Shown in pieces: positions 1 to 9,481 of a stretch of 64,000 bases of DNA. A model generated the notes under the pieces. It searched no databases. It was not told the origin of the DNA and saw only the letters and a program-made list of their open reading frames with translations. The translations under genes and the position numbers were made by a program. The stretch comes from Burkholderiales bacterium. Its GTDB lineage: Bacteria > Pseudomonadota > Gammaproteobacteria > Burkholderiales > Burkholderiaceae_C. Where the stretch lies: contig JACPOI010000041.1 in the NCBI GenBank assembly GCA_016185015.1, positions 56,324 to 120,323 of the forward strand, written 5' to 3'. Numbering within the stretch: the first letter of the stretch is position 1; each line of letters opens with the position of its first letter.

Positions 1-570
1 AAGATCCGCCTCAAGCAGGGGCGCGCCATCTACGGCATGGACATGAAGATCGTCGGGGGCGATGGCCAGGATCTGCCCTGGGACGGCAAGGCCTATGGCG
101 ACCTGCTGGTGCGCGGGCCCTGGATCCTGCGCGAATACTTCAAGGGCGAGGGCGGCAATCCGCTGGTCCAGGACGGCTGGTTCCCCACCGGCGACGTGGC
201 CACCATCGACCCCGACGGTTATATGCAGATCACCGACCGCAGCAAGGACGTGATCAAGTCCGGCGGCGAGTGGATCAGCTCGATCGAGGTGGAAAACATC
301 GCTGTGGCCCACCCAGCCGTGGCCATGGCGGCCTGCATCGGCATGAAACACCCGAAATGGGATGAACGGCCCGTGGTCGTGGTCGTGAAGAAGCCCGGTG
401 CGGACGTGAGCAAGGAAGAGTTGCTCCAGTTCTACGAAGGCAAGACGGCCAAGTGGCAGATCCCGGACGACGTCATCTTTGTCGATGCCATCCCCCTGGG
501 CGCCACCGGCAAGATGCTCAAGACGCGGCTGCGCGAGACGCTCAAGGACTACAAGCTGCCCGGGACCTGA
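1..570 (+). CDS. Acyl-CoA synthetase (AMP-forming), 3' part only
   Basis: The frame is open from base 1, so this is the C-terminal 189 residues of a gene that starts outside the window. These enzymes activate a carboxylic or fatty acid to its CoA thioester via an acyl-adenylate. Visible motifs are the GWFPTGD stretch, the hinge [15 protein letters not shown] that separates the large N domain from the mobile C domain, and [12 protein letters not shown] near the end, which carries the conserved catalytic lysine. The SGGEWIS hinge wording is typical of medium/long-chain ligases of the AlkK/FadD3 type. It lies upstream of an ABC importer and a beta-oxidation set, so it probably activates what those genes import and degrade. 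Substrate chain length cannot be read from this fragment. Confidence 0.92.
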   Translation, partial: KIRLKQGRAIYGMDMKIVGGDGQDLPWDGKAYGDLLVRGPWILREYFKGEGGNPLVQDGWFPTGDVATIDPDGYMQITDRSKDVIKSGGEWISSIEVENIAVAHPAVAMAACIGMKHPKWDERPVVVVVKKPGADVSKEELLQFYEGKTAKWQIPDDVIFVDAIPLGATGKMLKTRLRETLKDYKLPGT

Positions 571-650
571 GCGCCCGCCAGCATGCTGAATGAGCTGCCT
601 GGGTGCGAGGTAGCGGCCGGTTCTGTGCCGGAGTCGCAAAGGCGATAGTT

Positions 651-666
651 CTAGGGCAATCCCTAG
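651..666. promoter_or_regulatory. Palindrome upstream of the importer operon, candidate operator
   Basis: CTAGGG and CCCTAG form perfect 6-bp arms around a CAAT spacer, 59 bp before the binding-protein start codon. This is the only clear dyad in the 154-bp gap after the ligase. A regulator site is inference; no matching regulator gene lies nearby. Confidence 0.35.
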
Positions 667-724
667 CGCTGTCGCCGTCGAATTTGGTTACTCTGCAATG
701 GTTTTGTCAACGAGGAGATTTCAA

Positions 725-1957
725 ATGAAGTTCACCACGAAACTTGTGACCGCCGCCGCCATGCTGGCTTTTGCCGGTGCGGCCCTGGCCCAGAAGGGCG
801 AGACCGTCAAGATCGCCTGGATCGATCCGCTGTCCGGCCTGATGGCCCCGGTGGGCAACAACCAGGTGCGCAGCTTCCAGTTCTTCGGCGAGAAGTTCAG
901 CGGCGCGGGCAACCCGGCCGGCGTGAAGTTCGAGATCATCGCCCTCGACAACAAGCTCAGCCCGGCTGAGAGCCTGAACCAGCTCAAGGCCGCCATCGAC
1001 CAGGGCGTGCGCTACATCACCCAGGGCAATGGCTCCTCGGTGGCCGGTGCTCTGATCGACGCCGTGGCCAAGCACAACGAGCGCAACCCCGGCAAGGAAG
1101 TCATCTTCCTCAACCACTCGGCCGTCGACCCCGACTTCACCAACAGCAAGTGCAGCTACTGGCACTTCCGTTTCGACGCCGACACCTCCATGAAGATGGA
1201 AGCCATCACCACCTTCATGAAGGACCAGAAGGACATCAAGAGCGTCTACCTGCTCAACCAGAACTACTCGCACGGCCACCAGGTCGCCAAGTTCGCCAAG
1301 GAGCTGCTGGCCCTCAAGCGTCCCGACGTGAAGATCGCCGGCGAAGACCTGCATCCGCTGGCCCAGGTGCGTGATTTCGCACCCTACATCGCCAAGATCA
1401 AGGCTTCGGGCGCCGACACCGTGATCACCGGCAACTGGGGTTCCGACCTGGCCCTGCTGGTCAAGGCGGCCAATGAAGGCGGCTACAACGGCAAGTTCTA
1501 CACCTACTACACCGGCGTGAGCGGCACGCCGACCGCCCTGGGCCAGACCAGTGCCGGCCGCGTCTTCCAGGTGTCCTACAACCACTACAACATGGGTGGT
1601 GACATGGGCAAGTGGCAGGCCGAATACAAGGCCAAGTTCAAGGACGACTTCTACACCGGCTCGGTGATCCACATCTACAAGGCGCTGGGTGAAGCCATGG
1701 CCAAGGCCAAGTCGACCGACCCCGTCAAGGTGGCCGCCGCCATGGAAGGCCTGAAGTTCAAGAGTTACAACGGCGATGTCGAGATGCGCAAGACCGACCA
1801 CCAGATGCAGCAGCCGCTGTTCCTGACGGTCTGGCAGAAGGCGGACAAGAAGTTCCCCTACAGCCCGGAAAACACCGGCATGACCCTGGCCCTGGTCAAG
1901 GAATTCCCGTCCTACGTGTCCAGCACGCCCACCAGCTGCCAGATGAAGCGTCCCTGA
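725..1957 (+). CDS. ABC transporter periplasmic binding protein, branched-chain amino acid/amide type
   Basis: This 410-residue periplasmic-binding-fold protein captures the ligand for the importer encoded just downstream. Residues 1-22 form a signal peptide ending AALA before QKGE. The start at 725 is preferred over an in-frame ATG at 698 because GAGGAG lies correctly spaced before it and the signal peptide begins there. The body shows the LivJ-type order: IAWIDPLSGLMAPVG near the N-terminus, then an ITQGNGSS ligand-pocket segment and later YTYYTGVSGTP. Neighbours are two permeases and two ATPases in the same direction. A hairpin with a T-run lies between this gene and livH. Homologues transport amino acids, amides, urea or aromatic acids; the fad genes downstream favour a carboxylic acid, but that is inference. 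Confidence 0.93.
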   Translation: MKFTTKLVTAAAMLAFAGAALAQKGETVKIAWIDPLSGLMAPVGNNQVRSFQFFGEKFSGAGNPAGVKFEIIALDNKLSPAESLNQLKAAIDQGVRYITQGNGSSVAGALIDAVAKHNERNPGKEVIFLNHSAVDPDFTNSKCSYWHFRFDADTSMKMEAITTFMKDQKDIKSVYLLNQNYSHGHQVAKFAKELLALKRPDVKIAGEDLHPLAQVRDFAPYIAKIKASGADTVITGNWGSDLALLVKAANEGGYNGKFYTYYTGVSGTPTALGQTSAGRVFQVSYNHYNMGGDMGKWQAEYKAKFKDDFYTGSVIHIYKALGEAMAKAKSTDPVKVAAAMEGLKFKSYNGDVEMRKTDHQMQQPLFLTVWQKADKKFPYSPENTGMTLALVKEFPSYVSSTPTSCQMKRP

Positions 1958-1982
1958 GTTTTCCTGACTGCAGCCAGGCATG

Positions 1983-2016
1983 GGGCCCGATTGCTCTGAA
2001 AAGGTCGGGCCCTTTT
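1983..2016 (+). terminator. Rho-independent-type terminator or attenuator between binding protein and permease
   Basis: GGGCCCGA (1983-1990) and TCGGGCCC (2005-2012) form a perfect 8-bp GC-rich stem with a 14-nt loop, followed directly by TTTT. It sits after the binding-protein stop codon and 63 bp before livH. Partial termination here would give excess binding protein over membrane components, a common arrangement in ABC importers. Confidence 0.8.
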
Positions 2017-2079
2017 CATGTCTGACAGGAATGTGTACGTATTGAGGTCTGCCACGCAGACACGGAAGGTTGTTCCCTG

Positions 2080-3096
2080 ATGGAGTTCTTCATCATCTCC
2101 ATGCTCAACGGCCTGAGCTATGGGCTCTTGCTGTTCATGCTCAGCTCCGGGTTGACGCTGATCTTCAGCATGATGGGCGTGCTCAATTTCGCCCACGCCA
2201 GCTTCTACATGCTGGGGGCCTATATCGGTTACAGCGTGGCCTCCCTGGTTGGCTTCTGGCCCGGCCTGGTCATGGCGCCGCTGCTGGTTGGCGTGCTGGG
2301 CGCTGTGTTCGAGCGCCTGGCCTTGCGCAAGGTGCACAAATACGGCCACGTGCCGGAACTGCTGATCACCTTCGGCCTTTCTTACATCATCCTGGAGCTG
2401 GTGCAGCTGGTCTGGGGCCGCACGGCCGTGGAATTCCGCCCGCCCGAGCTGCTGCAGGGCCCGATGTTCACGCTGGTCAACCACGCTGCCGAGGGCATCA
2501 GCCTGGTCTGGGGTGTGGCGCCGGCCGAGCTTTGCGAGGCCGCTGCCTGCTCGCCGTTCCCGGCCACGCGCGGTTTCATGATGCTGGTGGCGCTGTTCAT
2601 GCTGGTGTCCCTGTGGCTCATGCTCACGCGCACCCGCATCGGTCTGGTGATCCAGGCTGCACTGACTCACCCCGAGATGGTCGAGTCCCTGGGGCATAAC
2701 GTGCCCCGCGTGTTCATGCTGGTGTTCGGTGCTGGTGCCGCGCTGGCCGGCCTGGGCGGTGTGATCGGCGGCAGCACCTTCGTGACCGAGCCGGCCATGG
2801 CCGGCACGGTGGGTTCCGTCATCTTCGTGGTGGTGGTGGTCGGCGGGCTGGGCTCTCTCTCGGGGGCTTTCCTGGCCTCGGTGCTGATTGGCGTGATCCA
2901 GACCTTTGCAGTGGCCTTCGACTATTCCATGGTCACGCTGGCGCAGCAGCTCGGCCTGGAGCTCAGCGCGGCGGCCCGCAACAACTCGGTGCTCAAGCTC
3001 ACGCTCTCGCAGGTCGCGCCCATCCTGCCCTATCTCTTCCTGGTCCTGATCCTGATCTTCCGGCCCAAGGGCCTGCTCGGTACGCGGGACGAATAA
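2080..3096 (+). CDS. livH: Branched-chain-type ABC transporter permease, LivH family
   Basis: A 338-residue polytopic inner-membrane protein, one half of the translocation channel. The N-terminal FFIISMLNGLSYGLLLFML and the SSGLTLIFSMMGVLNFAHAS segment are LivH hallmarks (LivH proteins carry a G-L-N-F-A-H-A type loop). Many hydrophobic helices follow, including a long one with a VVVVVGGLGSLSGA stretch near residues 245-260, and the end IFRPKGLLGTRDE is also typical. It is usually about 290-340 residues, so length is normal. It is followed after 3 bases by livM, which indicates a translationally coupled pair. The ligand is not predictable from the permease. Confidence 0.93.
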   Translation: MEFFIISMLNGLSYGLLLFMLSSGLTLIFSMMGVLNFAHASFYMLGAYIGYSVASLVGFWPGLVMAPLLVGVLGAVFERLALRKVHKYGHVPELLITFGLSYIILELVQLVWGRTAVEFRPPELLQGPMFTLVNHAAEGISLVWGVAPAELCEAAACSPFPATRGFMMLVALFMLVSLWLMLTRTRIGLVIQAALTHPEMVESLGHNVPRVFMLVFGAGAALAGLGGVIGGSTFVTEPAMAGTVGSVIFVVVVVGGLGSLSGAFLASVLIGVIQTFAVAFDYSMVTLAQQLGLELSAAARNNSVLKLTLSQVAPILPYLFLVLILIFRPKGLLGTRDE

Positions 3097-3099
3097 GTC

Positions 3100-4392
3100 A
3101 TGGCCAAGCAATATTACGAATTCAAACCCTACAACGTTGGTCGCTGGATCATCTGGGGTCTCTTTGCCCTGCTGCTGCTCTTTGTGCCCAAGCTGTTCAC
3201 CAGCAGCCTGTCGGTGACCATGCTCTCGCAGATGGGCATTGCCATCATTGCCTGCCTGTCCTACAACATGCTGCTGGGGCAGGGCGGCATGCTCAGCTTC
3301 GGCCACGCCGTCTACTCGGGCCTGGGCTCCTACATGGCCATCCATGCCCTGAACATGGTCAGCAAGGGCACCCTGCCCATCCCGGTCAGCCTGCTGCCCA
3401 TCATCGGCGGCTTCGCCGGCATGGGGTTTGCCGTACTCTTTGGCTACGTGACGACACGCAAGTCCGGCACACCCTTTGCCATGATCACGCTGGGCCTGGC
3501 CGAACTGGTGTTCGCCATGTCGCTGATGTTCTCCGAATTCTTCGGCGGCGAGGCGGGCGTCTCGGGCAACCGGGTCGTGGGCCAGTCCGTCTTTGGCATC
3601 AGCTTCGGGCCGGGGACCCAGGTCTATTACCTGATCGCGGTCTACACCTTTGTCTGTGTGGCCCTCATGTTCGCCTTCACGCGCACACCCTTGGGCCGCA
3701 TCCTGAACGCCGTGCGTGACAACCCGGAGCGGGTGGAGTTCATCGGCTACAGCACGCAGCGTGTGCGTTACCTGGCCTTCATCCTCTCGGGTTTCTTTGC
3801 CGGCATCGCGGGTGGCCTGGGGGTCATCCTGTTCGAGATCGTCACGGCCGAGGTGGTGAGCGGCATCCGCTCCGGCGCCTACCTGCTGTTTACCTTCCTG
3901 GGGGGCGCCACCTTTTTCTTCGGCCCCATCATCGGCGGGGTGCTGATGGTGCTGGCCTCGGTGCTGCTGTCCGAGATCACCAAGGCCTGGCTGCTGTACC
4001 TGGGCCTGATCTTCGTGTTCATGGTGATGTACGCGCCGGGCGGCATCGCCAGCCTGATCATGATGAACCTGCGCGTGGCCAGTTTCGGTTTCCTGCGCAA
4101 GCTCTGGGTCAGTTACCTGGGCTTGGCCATCTCAGCCCTGGTGTTGCTGCTGGGTGCGGCAGTGCTGATCGAGATGGTCTACCACCTGCAGCTCAATCTT
4201 TCCATGGGGCCGGAGTTGCGTTTCATCGGCATTCCGCTTAATGCGCACAGCCCGGACCACTGGTTTGGTGGCGCCTTCGTGATGCTGACGGGCCTGGGCC
4301 TGTTCGAACTCTGCCGCCGGCACTATGTGCATGAATGGGGCTTGGTCCAGGAAGACATCGAAAAAGAAATCAAGCGGAGGGAAGCGCTATGA
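3100..4392 (+). CDS. livM: Branched-chain-type ABC transporter permease, LivM family
   Basis: This 430-residue polytopic permease pairs with LivH. LSYNMLLGQGGMLSFGHAVYSG is represented in the N-terminal half (the G-Q-x-x-x-S-F-G-H motif of LivM), and TRTPLGRILNAVRDNPER is the cytoplasmic loop that contacts the ATPase. Hydrophobic segments are spread over the whole length. It is longer than many LivM proteins: after the usual last helix, ending in YAPGGIASL, there is a further membrane segment around residues 340-365 and a C-terminal tail with another helix. The stop codon overlaps the livG start as ATGA, so the two are probably coupled. Confidence 0.92.
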   Translation: MAKQYYEFKPYNVGRWIIWGLFALLLLFVPKLFTSSLSVTMLSQMGIAIIACLSYNMLLGQGGMLSFGHAVYSGLGSYMAIHALNMVSKGTLPIPVSLLPIIGGFAGMGFAVLFGYVTTRKSGTPFAMITLGLAELVFAMSLMFSEFFGGEAGVSGNRVVGQSVFGISFGPGTQVYYLIAVYTFVCVALMFAFTRTPLGRILNAVRDNPERVEFIGYSTQRVRYLAFILSGFFAGIAGGLGVILFEIVTAEVVSGIRSGAYLLFTFLGGATFFFGPIIGGVLMVLASVLLSEITKAWLLYLGLIFVFMVMYAPGGIASLIMMNLRVASFGFLRKLWVSYLGLAISALVLLLGAAVLIEMVYHLQLNLSMGPELRFIGIPLNAHSPDHWFGGAFVMLTGLGLFELCRRHYVHEWGLVQEDIEKEIKRREAL

Positions 4393-5180
4393 GCGGGGCC
4401 ACGAACATGACCCAGCCTGCACTGGAGCTCAAGGAGCTGCGCAAGAGTTTCGGCAAGACGGAGATCATCCGTGGCGTCGACCTGGTCGTGCAGCCCGGTG
4501 AACGTGTGGCCGTGATCGGCCCCAACGGCGCCGGCAAGTCCACGCTATTCAACCTCATCAGCGGGCGTTTCGGCCCCACCAGCGGCGAAGTGCTGCTGCA
4601 CGGCAAGCGCATCGACGGCATGAAGCCCTACGAGATCAACCGCATGGGTCTGGCGCGCAGCTTCCAGATCACCAACATCTTCCCCAAGCTCAGCGTGTTC
4701 GAGAACCTGCGTTGTGCCGTGCTCTGGAGTCTGGGTTACCGCTACACCTTCTTCAAGTTCCTGGCTGACCTGGAAGACGCCAACGACCGTACCGAAGAAC
4801 TGCTGGAGATGATCCGCCTGGACAAGAAACGCGACATCCTGGCCGTGAACCTGACCTATGCCGAGCAGCGTGCCTTGGAGATCGGCGTGACCATCGCCGG
4901 CGGCGCCAGCGTGATCCTGCTGGACGAACCCACCGCCGGCATGAGCAAGAGCGAGACCACGCGGTTCATCAAACTGATCCGCGAGGTCACCGAAGGCAAG
5001 ACCCTGCTGACCGTGGAACACGACATGGGCGTGGTCTTCGGCCTGGCCGACAAGATCGCCGTGGTGGTCTATGGCGAACTGCTGGCCTTCGACACACCGG
5101 AGGCGGTGCGCTCCAATGCGCGCGTGCAGGAAGCCTATCTGGGCTCGACCGTGGCCGACTCGCAGGCGGGGGGACATTGA
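4389..5180 (+). CDS. livG: Branched-chain-type ABC transporter ATP-binding protein, LivG family
   Basis: A 263-residue cytoplasmic ATPase that powers the LivHM channel. The Walker A motif is GPNGAGKST and Walker B is VILLDEPTAGMS. LTYAEQRALEIG stands where the ABC signature is expected, a divergent form often seen in LivG; the H-loop is LLTVEHDMGVVF. The C-terminal tail resembles the LivG-specific extension ending VQEAYLGS. The start at 4389 overlaps the livM stop (ATGA); an upstream in-frame ATG at 4335 would lie inside livM and is rejected. Unlike its partner LivF, its Walker A lysine is intact. Confidence 0.93.
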   Translation: MSGATNMTQPALELKELRKSFGKTEIIRGVDLVVQPGERVAVIGPNGAGKSTLFNLISGRFGPTSGEVLLHGKRIDGMKPYEINRMGLARSFQITNIFPKLSVFENLRCAVLWSLGYRYTFFKFLADLEDANDRTEELLEMIRLDKKRDILAVNLTYAEQRALEIGVTIAGGASVILLDEPTAGMSKSETTRFIKLIREVTEGKTLLTVEHDMGVVFGLADKIAVVVYGELLAFDTPEAVRSNARVQEAYLGSTVADSQAGGH

Positions 5181-5181
5181 G

Positions 5182-5886
5182 ATGACGGCTTTGCTGAAAG
5201 TTGAGAGCCTGCACGCCTTCTATGGCAAGAGCCACGTGCTGCATGGCGTGCATTTCGAGGTGCAGCCCGGCGAGATCGTGGCCCTGCTGGGGCGCAACGG
5301 CTCCGGGCGCTCCACCACGGCCAAGGCCGTCATGGGCCTGGTGGACTGCGCGGGCAGCGTGAAGTGGAAGGGGGCGGAGATCCAGGGCAAGAAGGCCTTC
5401 GAGATCGCCCACCTGGGCGTGGGCTACGTGCCCGAGAACCGCGACATCTTCCCCGACCTGACCGTGCACCAGAACCTGATGCTGGGTGAGAAGGGCAAGG
5501 GCCGCAAGAGCCGCTGGACCTTCGATGACATGTACGCCATGTTCCCGCGCCTCAAGGAACGCCAGCACACCGAAGCCGGCGTGCTCTCGGGCGGCGAGCA
5601 GCAGATGCTGACCCTGTGCCGCACCCTCATGGGCGACCCGGACCTCATCATCATCGACGAGCCGACCGAGGGCCTGGCGCCCAAGATCGTGGAACTGGTA
5701 GGTCAGTACCTGAAGACGCTCAAGGACCGCGGCATCTCGGTGCTGCTGATCGAGCAGAAGCTGACCATCGCCATGGCCATCTCCGACCGCGCCCTGGTCA
5801 TGGGGCACGGCAGCATCGTCTTCGAGGGCACGCCCGAAGCGTTGCGCAACGACAGCTACACCCGCAAGGAGTGGCTGGAGGTCTGA
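5182..5886 (+). CDS. livF: Branched-chain-type ABC transporter ATP-binding protein, LivF family (Walker A Lys to Arg)
   Basis: A 234-residue second ATPase of the importer. The order is GEIVALLGRNGSGRST (Walker A), the VGYVPENRDIFPDLTV Q-loop region, LSGGEQQMLTLCRTL (signature), LIIIDEPTEGLAP (Walker B) and LLIEQKLTIA in place of the H-loop. The Walker A P-loop reads GRNGSGRST: the invariant lysine is arginine (codon cgc), and the usual H-loop histidine region reads IEQKLT. LivF proteins ordinarily carry GAGK[ST]. One ATP site may therefore be degenerate, with LivG providing the active site; this is inference. It starts 1 bp after livG, and its stop codon touches an intergenic repeat. Confidence 0.93.
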   Translation: MTALLKVESLHAFYGKSHVLHGVHFEVQPGEIVALLGRNGSGRSTTAKAVMGLVDCAGSVKWKGAEIQGKKAFEIAHLGVGYVPENRDIFPDLTVHQNLMLGEKGKGRKSRWTFDDMYAMFPRLKERQHTEAGVLSGGEQQMLTLCRTLMGDPDLIIIDEPTEGLAPKIVELVGQYLKTLKDRGISVLLIEQKLTIAMAISDRALVMGHGSIVFEGTPEALRNDSYTRKEWLEV

Positions 5887-6027
5887 AACTTGTGAATAAA
5901 TCTACTGCGCGACCCGATCGCCGCGTTGGGCGGTGCTCGCCATCCTCACGTACAGGAAGTACGTTCCGGTGGCTGCGCTCCGTCCGCCTTGCCCTCGGGC
6001 CGCTCGCTACGATTTCTTCACAAGTTT
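5886..6027. repeat. Intergenic repeat copy 1 with terminal inverted repeats (MITE/REP-like)
   Basis: The 142-bp unit begins AAACTTGTGAATAAATC (5886-5902) and ends GATTTCTTCACAAGTTT (6011-6027); the arms are inverted copies matching at 16 of 17 positions. The interior (for example GATCGCCGCGTTGGGCGGTG and GTACGTTCCGGTGGCTGCGC) recurs in reverse orientation at 16779-16986. The element shares the last base of the livF stop codon. It encodes no convincing protein; an open frame through it reads into fadB but is not used, because the fadB family start is at 6161. Confidence 0.85.
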
Positions 6028-6082
6028 GGAGCGCTGTGCGCCGACACAGTGGAGAGCTTGTCCCAGCCGCGACAAACCTTCG

Positions 6083-6110
6083 TTGCATCGCAACATAATC
6101 CTTTTACAAT
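6083..6110 (+). promoter_or_regulatory. Probable sigma-70 promoter of the fad operon
   Basis: TTGCAT (6083-6088) and TACAAT (6105-6110) are separated by 16 bp. Transcription would start near 6117, inside the palindrome at 6116-6133, and the fadB start codon follows at 6161. The position right after the repeat element and before the first fad gene supports it. Confidence 0.6.
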
Positions 6111-6115
6111 CAAAA

Positions 6116-6133
6116 ATCGAACGATCGTTCTAT
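6116..6133. promoter_or_regulatory. Palindromic operator overlapping the fad transcription start
   Basis: The core GAACGATCGTTC (6119-6130) is a perfect 12-bp palindrome, flanked by AT and AT with one mismatched pair between (18 bp in all). It sits 6-23 bp downstream of the -10 box, where a bound repressor would block initiation. TetR-family repressors of fatty-acid and acyl-CoA genes often use dyads of this sort. No TetR gene is in the window, so the regulator is unknown. Confidence 0.55.
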
Positions 6134-6160
6134 TTTCTGAACCACCCGAGGAACGCAAGC

Positions 6161-8263
<2,103 letters not shown>

Positions 8264-8281
8264 GCATTAGGAGATTCAGAC

Positions 8282-9457
8282 ATGACCAACGCCGTTATCG
8301 TTTCCACCGCACGCACCCCCCTGGCCAAGAGCTGGAAGGGCGCTTTCAACATGACCCACGGTGCCACCCTCGGTGGCCATGCCGTGCAGCACGCCATCCA
8401 GCGCGCCGGCATCGATGCCGGCGAAGTGGACGACGTGCTCATGGGCTGTGCCACGCCCGAGGGCGCCACGGGCTCCAACATCGCGCGCCAGATCGCGCTG
8501 GCCGCCGGTTGCCCGGTCACCGTCTCCGGTGTCACCGTGAACCGCTTCTGTTCCTCCGGCCTGCAGACCATCGCCATGGCCGCGCAACGCATCATCGCGG
8601 GTGAGGGTGACGTGTATGTCGCCGGCGGCGTGGAGAGCATCTCCTGCGTGCAGAACGAAGCCAACCGCCACATGATCACGGACCCGGCCCTGCTCAAGGC
8701 CAAGCCCGAGATCTACTGGAACATGCTGCAGACCGCCGAGCAGGTGGCCAAGCGCTACAACATCGGCCGCGATGTGATGGACGAATACGGTGCCGCCAGC
8801 CAGCAGAAGGCCTGCGCGGCCCAGGCCGCCGGCCTGTTCAACGCCGAGATCGCCCCCATCACGGTGACAGCCGGCGTGGCCGACAAGACCCTGGGCCTGA
8901 TCACCAAGAAAGTCACGATCAGTGCGGACGAAGGCCTGCGCGAAGGCACCACGAAAGAAGGCATCAGCGGCATCAAGCCGGCCATGCCGGGCGGCGTGAT
9001 CTCCGCCGGCAATGCCAGCCAGTTCTCCGACGGTGCCGGCGCCTGCGTGCTCATGAGCGAAGAGCTCGCCAGCAAACGCGGCTTCAAGCCCCTGGGCCGT
9101 TTCCTGGGTTTTGCCGTGGCCGGTTGCGAGCCCGACGAGATGGGCATCGGCCCCGTGTTTGCCGTGCCCAAGGTACTCAAGCGCCTGGGCCTGAAGGTCT
9201 CGGACATCGACCTCTGGGAACTCAACGAAGCTTTCGCCGTGCAGGTGCTCTACTGCCGCGACAAGCTGGGCATCCCGGCCGATCGCCTCAACGTCAATGG
9301 CGGCGCGATTGCCGTGGGGCATCCCTACGGTGTCAGCGGCCAGCGCCTGACCGGCCATGCCCTGATCGAAGGCAAGCGCCGCGGCGCCAAGCGTGTGGTG
9401 GTCACCATGTGCATCGGCGGCGGCATGGGTGCGGCCGGCGTGTTCGAGGTGCTGTAA
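8282..9457 (+). CDS. fadA: Acetyl-CoA acyltransferase (3-ketoacyl-CoA thiolase)
   Basis: A 391-residue thiolase that cleaves 3-ketoacyl-CoA with CoA to acetyl-CoA and a shortened acyl-CoA. The nucleophilic cysteine lies in [19 protein letters not shown] is represented near residues 85-95, the histidine in [19 protein letters not shown] near 350, and the second catalytic cysteine in [17 protein letters not shown] near 378. The length is typical. GGAGA-like AGGAGA at 8270 fits as ribosome-binding site. It lies 18 bp after the hydratase/dehydrogenase and 24 bp before an acyl-CoA dehydrogenase, so the three form a complete beta-oxidation spiral. It could also act in acetoacetyl-CoA metabolism; the operon favours beta-oxidation. 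Confidence 0.93.
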   Translation: MTNAVIVSTARTPLAKSWKGAFNMTHGATLGGHAVQHAIQRAGIDAGEVDDVLMGCATPEGATGSNIARQIALAAGCPVTVSGVTVNRFCSSGLQTIAMAAQRIIAGEGDVYVAGGVESISCVQNEANRHMITDPALLKAKPEIYWNMLQTAEQVAKRYNIGRDVMDEYGAASQQKACAAQAAGLFNAEIAPITVTAGVADKTLGLITKKVTISADEGLREGTTKEGISGIKPAMPGGVISAGNASQFSDGAGACVLMSEELASKRGFKPLGRFLGFAVAGCEPDEMGIGPVFAVPKVLKRLGLKVSDIDLWELNEAFAVQVLYCRDKLGIPADRLNVNGGAIAVGHPYGVSGQRLTGHALIEGKRRGAKRVVVTMCIGGGMGAAGVFEVL

Positions 9458-9481
9458 ACAGCAGGAAAGGCGCTTCGCACC

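Noticed and set aside
2035..2048. 14-bp word GTACGTATTGAGGT shared with 62832-62845
   Set aside because: Several exact 14-mers are expected by chance in 64 kb, and there is no further similarity around the two sites.
5933..6160. N-terminal extension of the fadB frame
   Set aside because: These codons lie in the repeat element and in the promoter/operator region. The conserved protein starts at 6161, where the family N-terminus begins.
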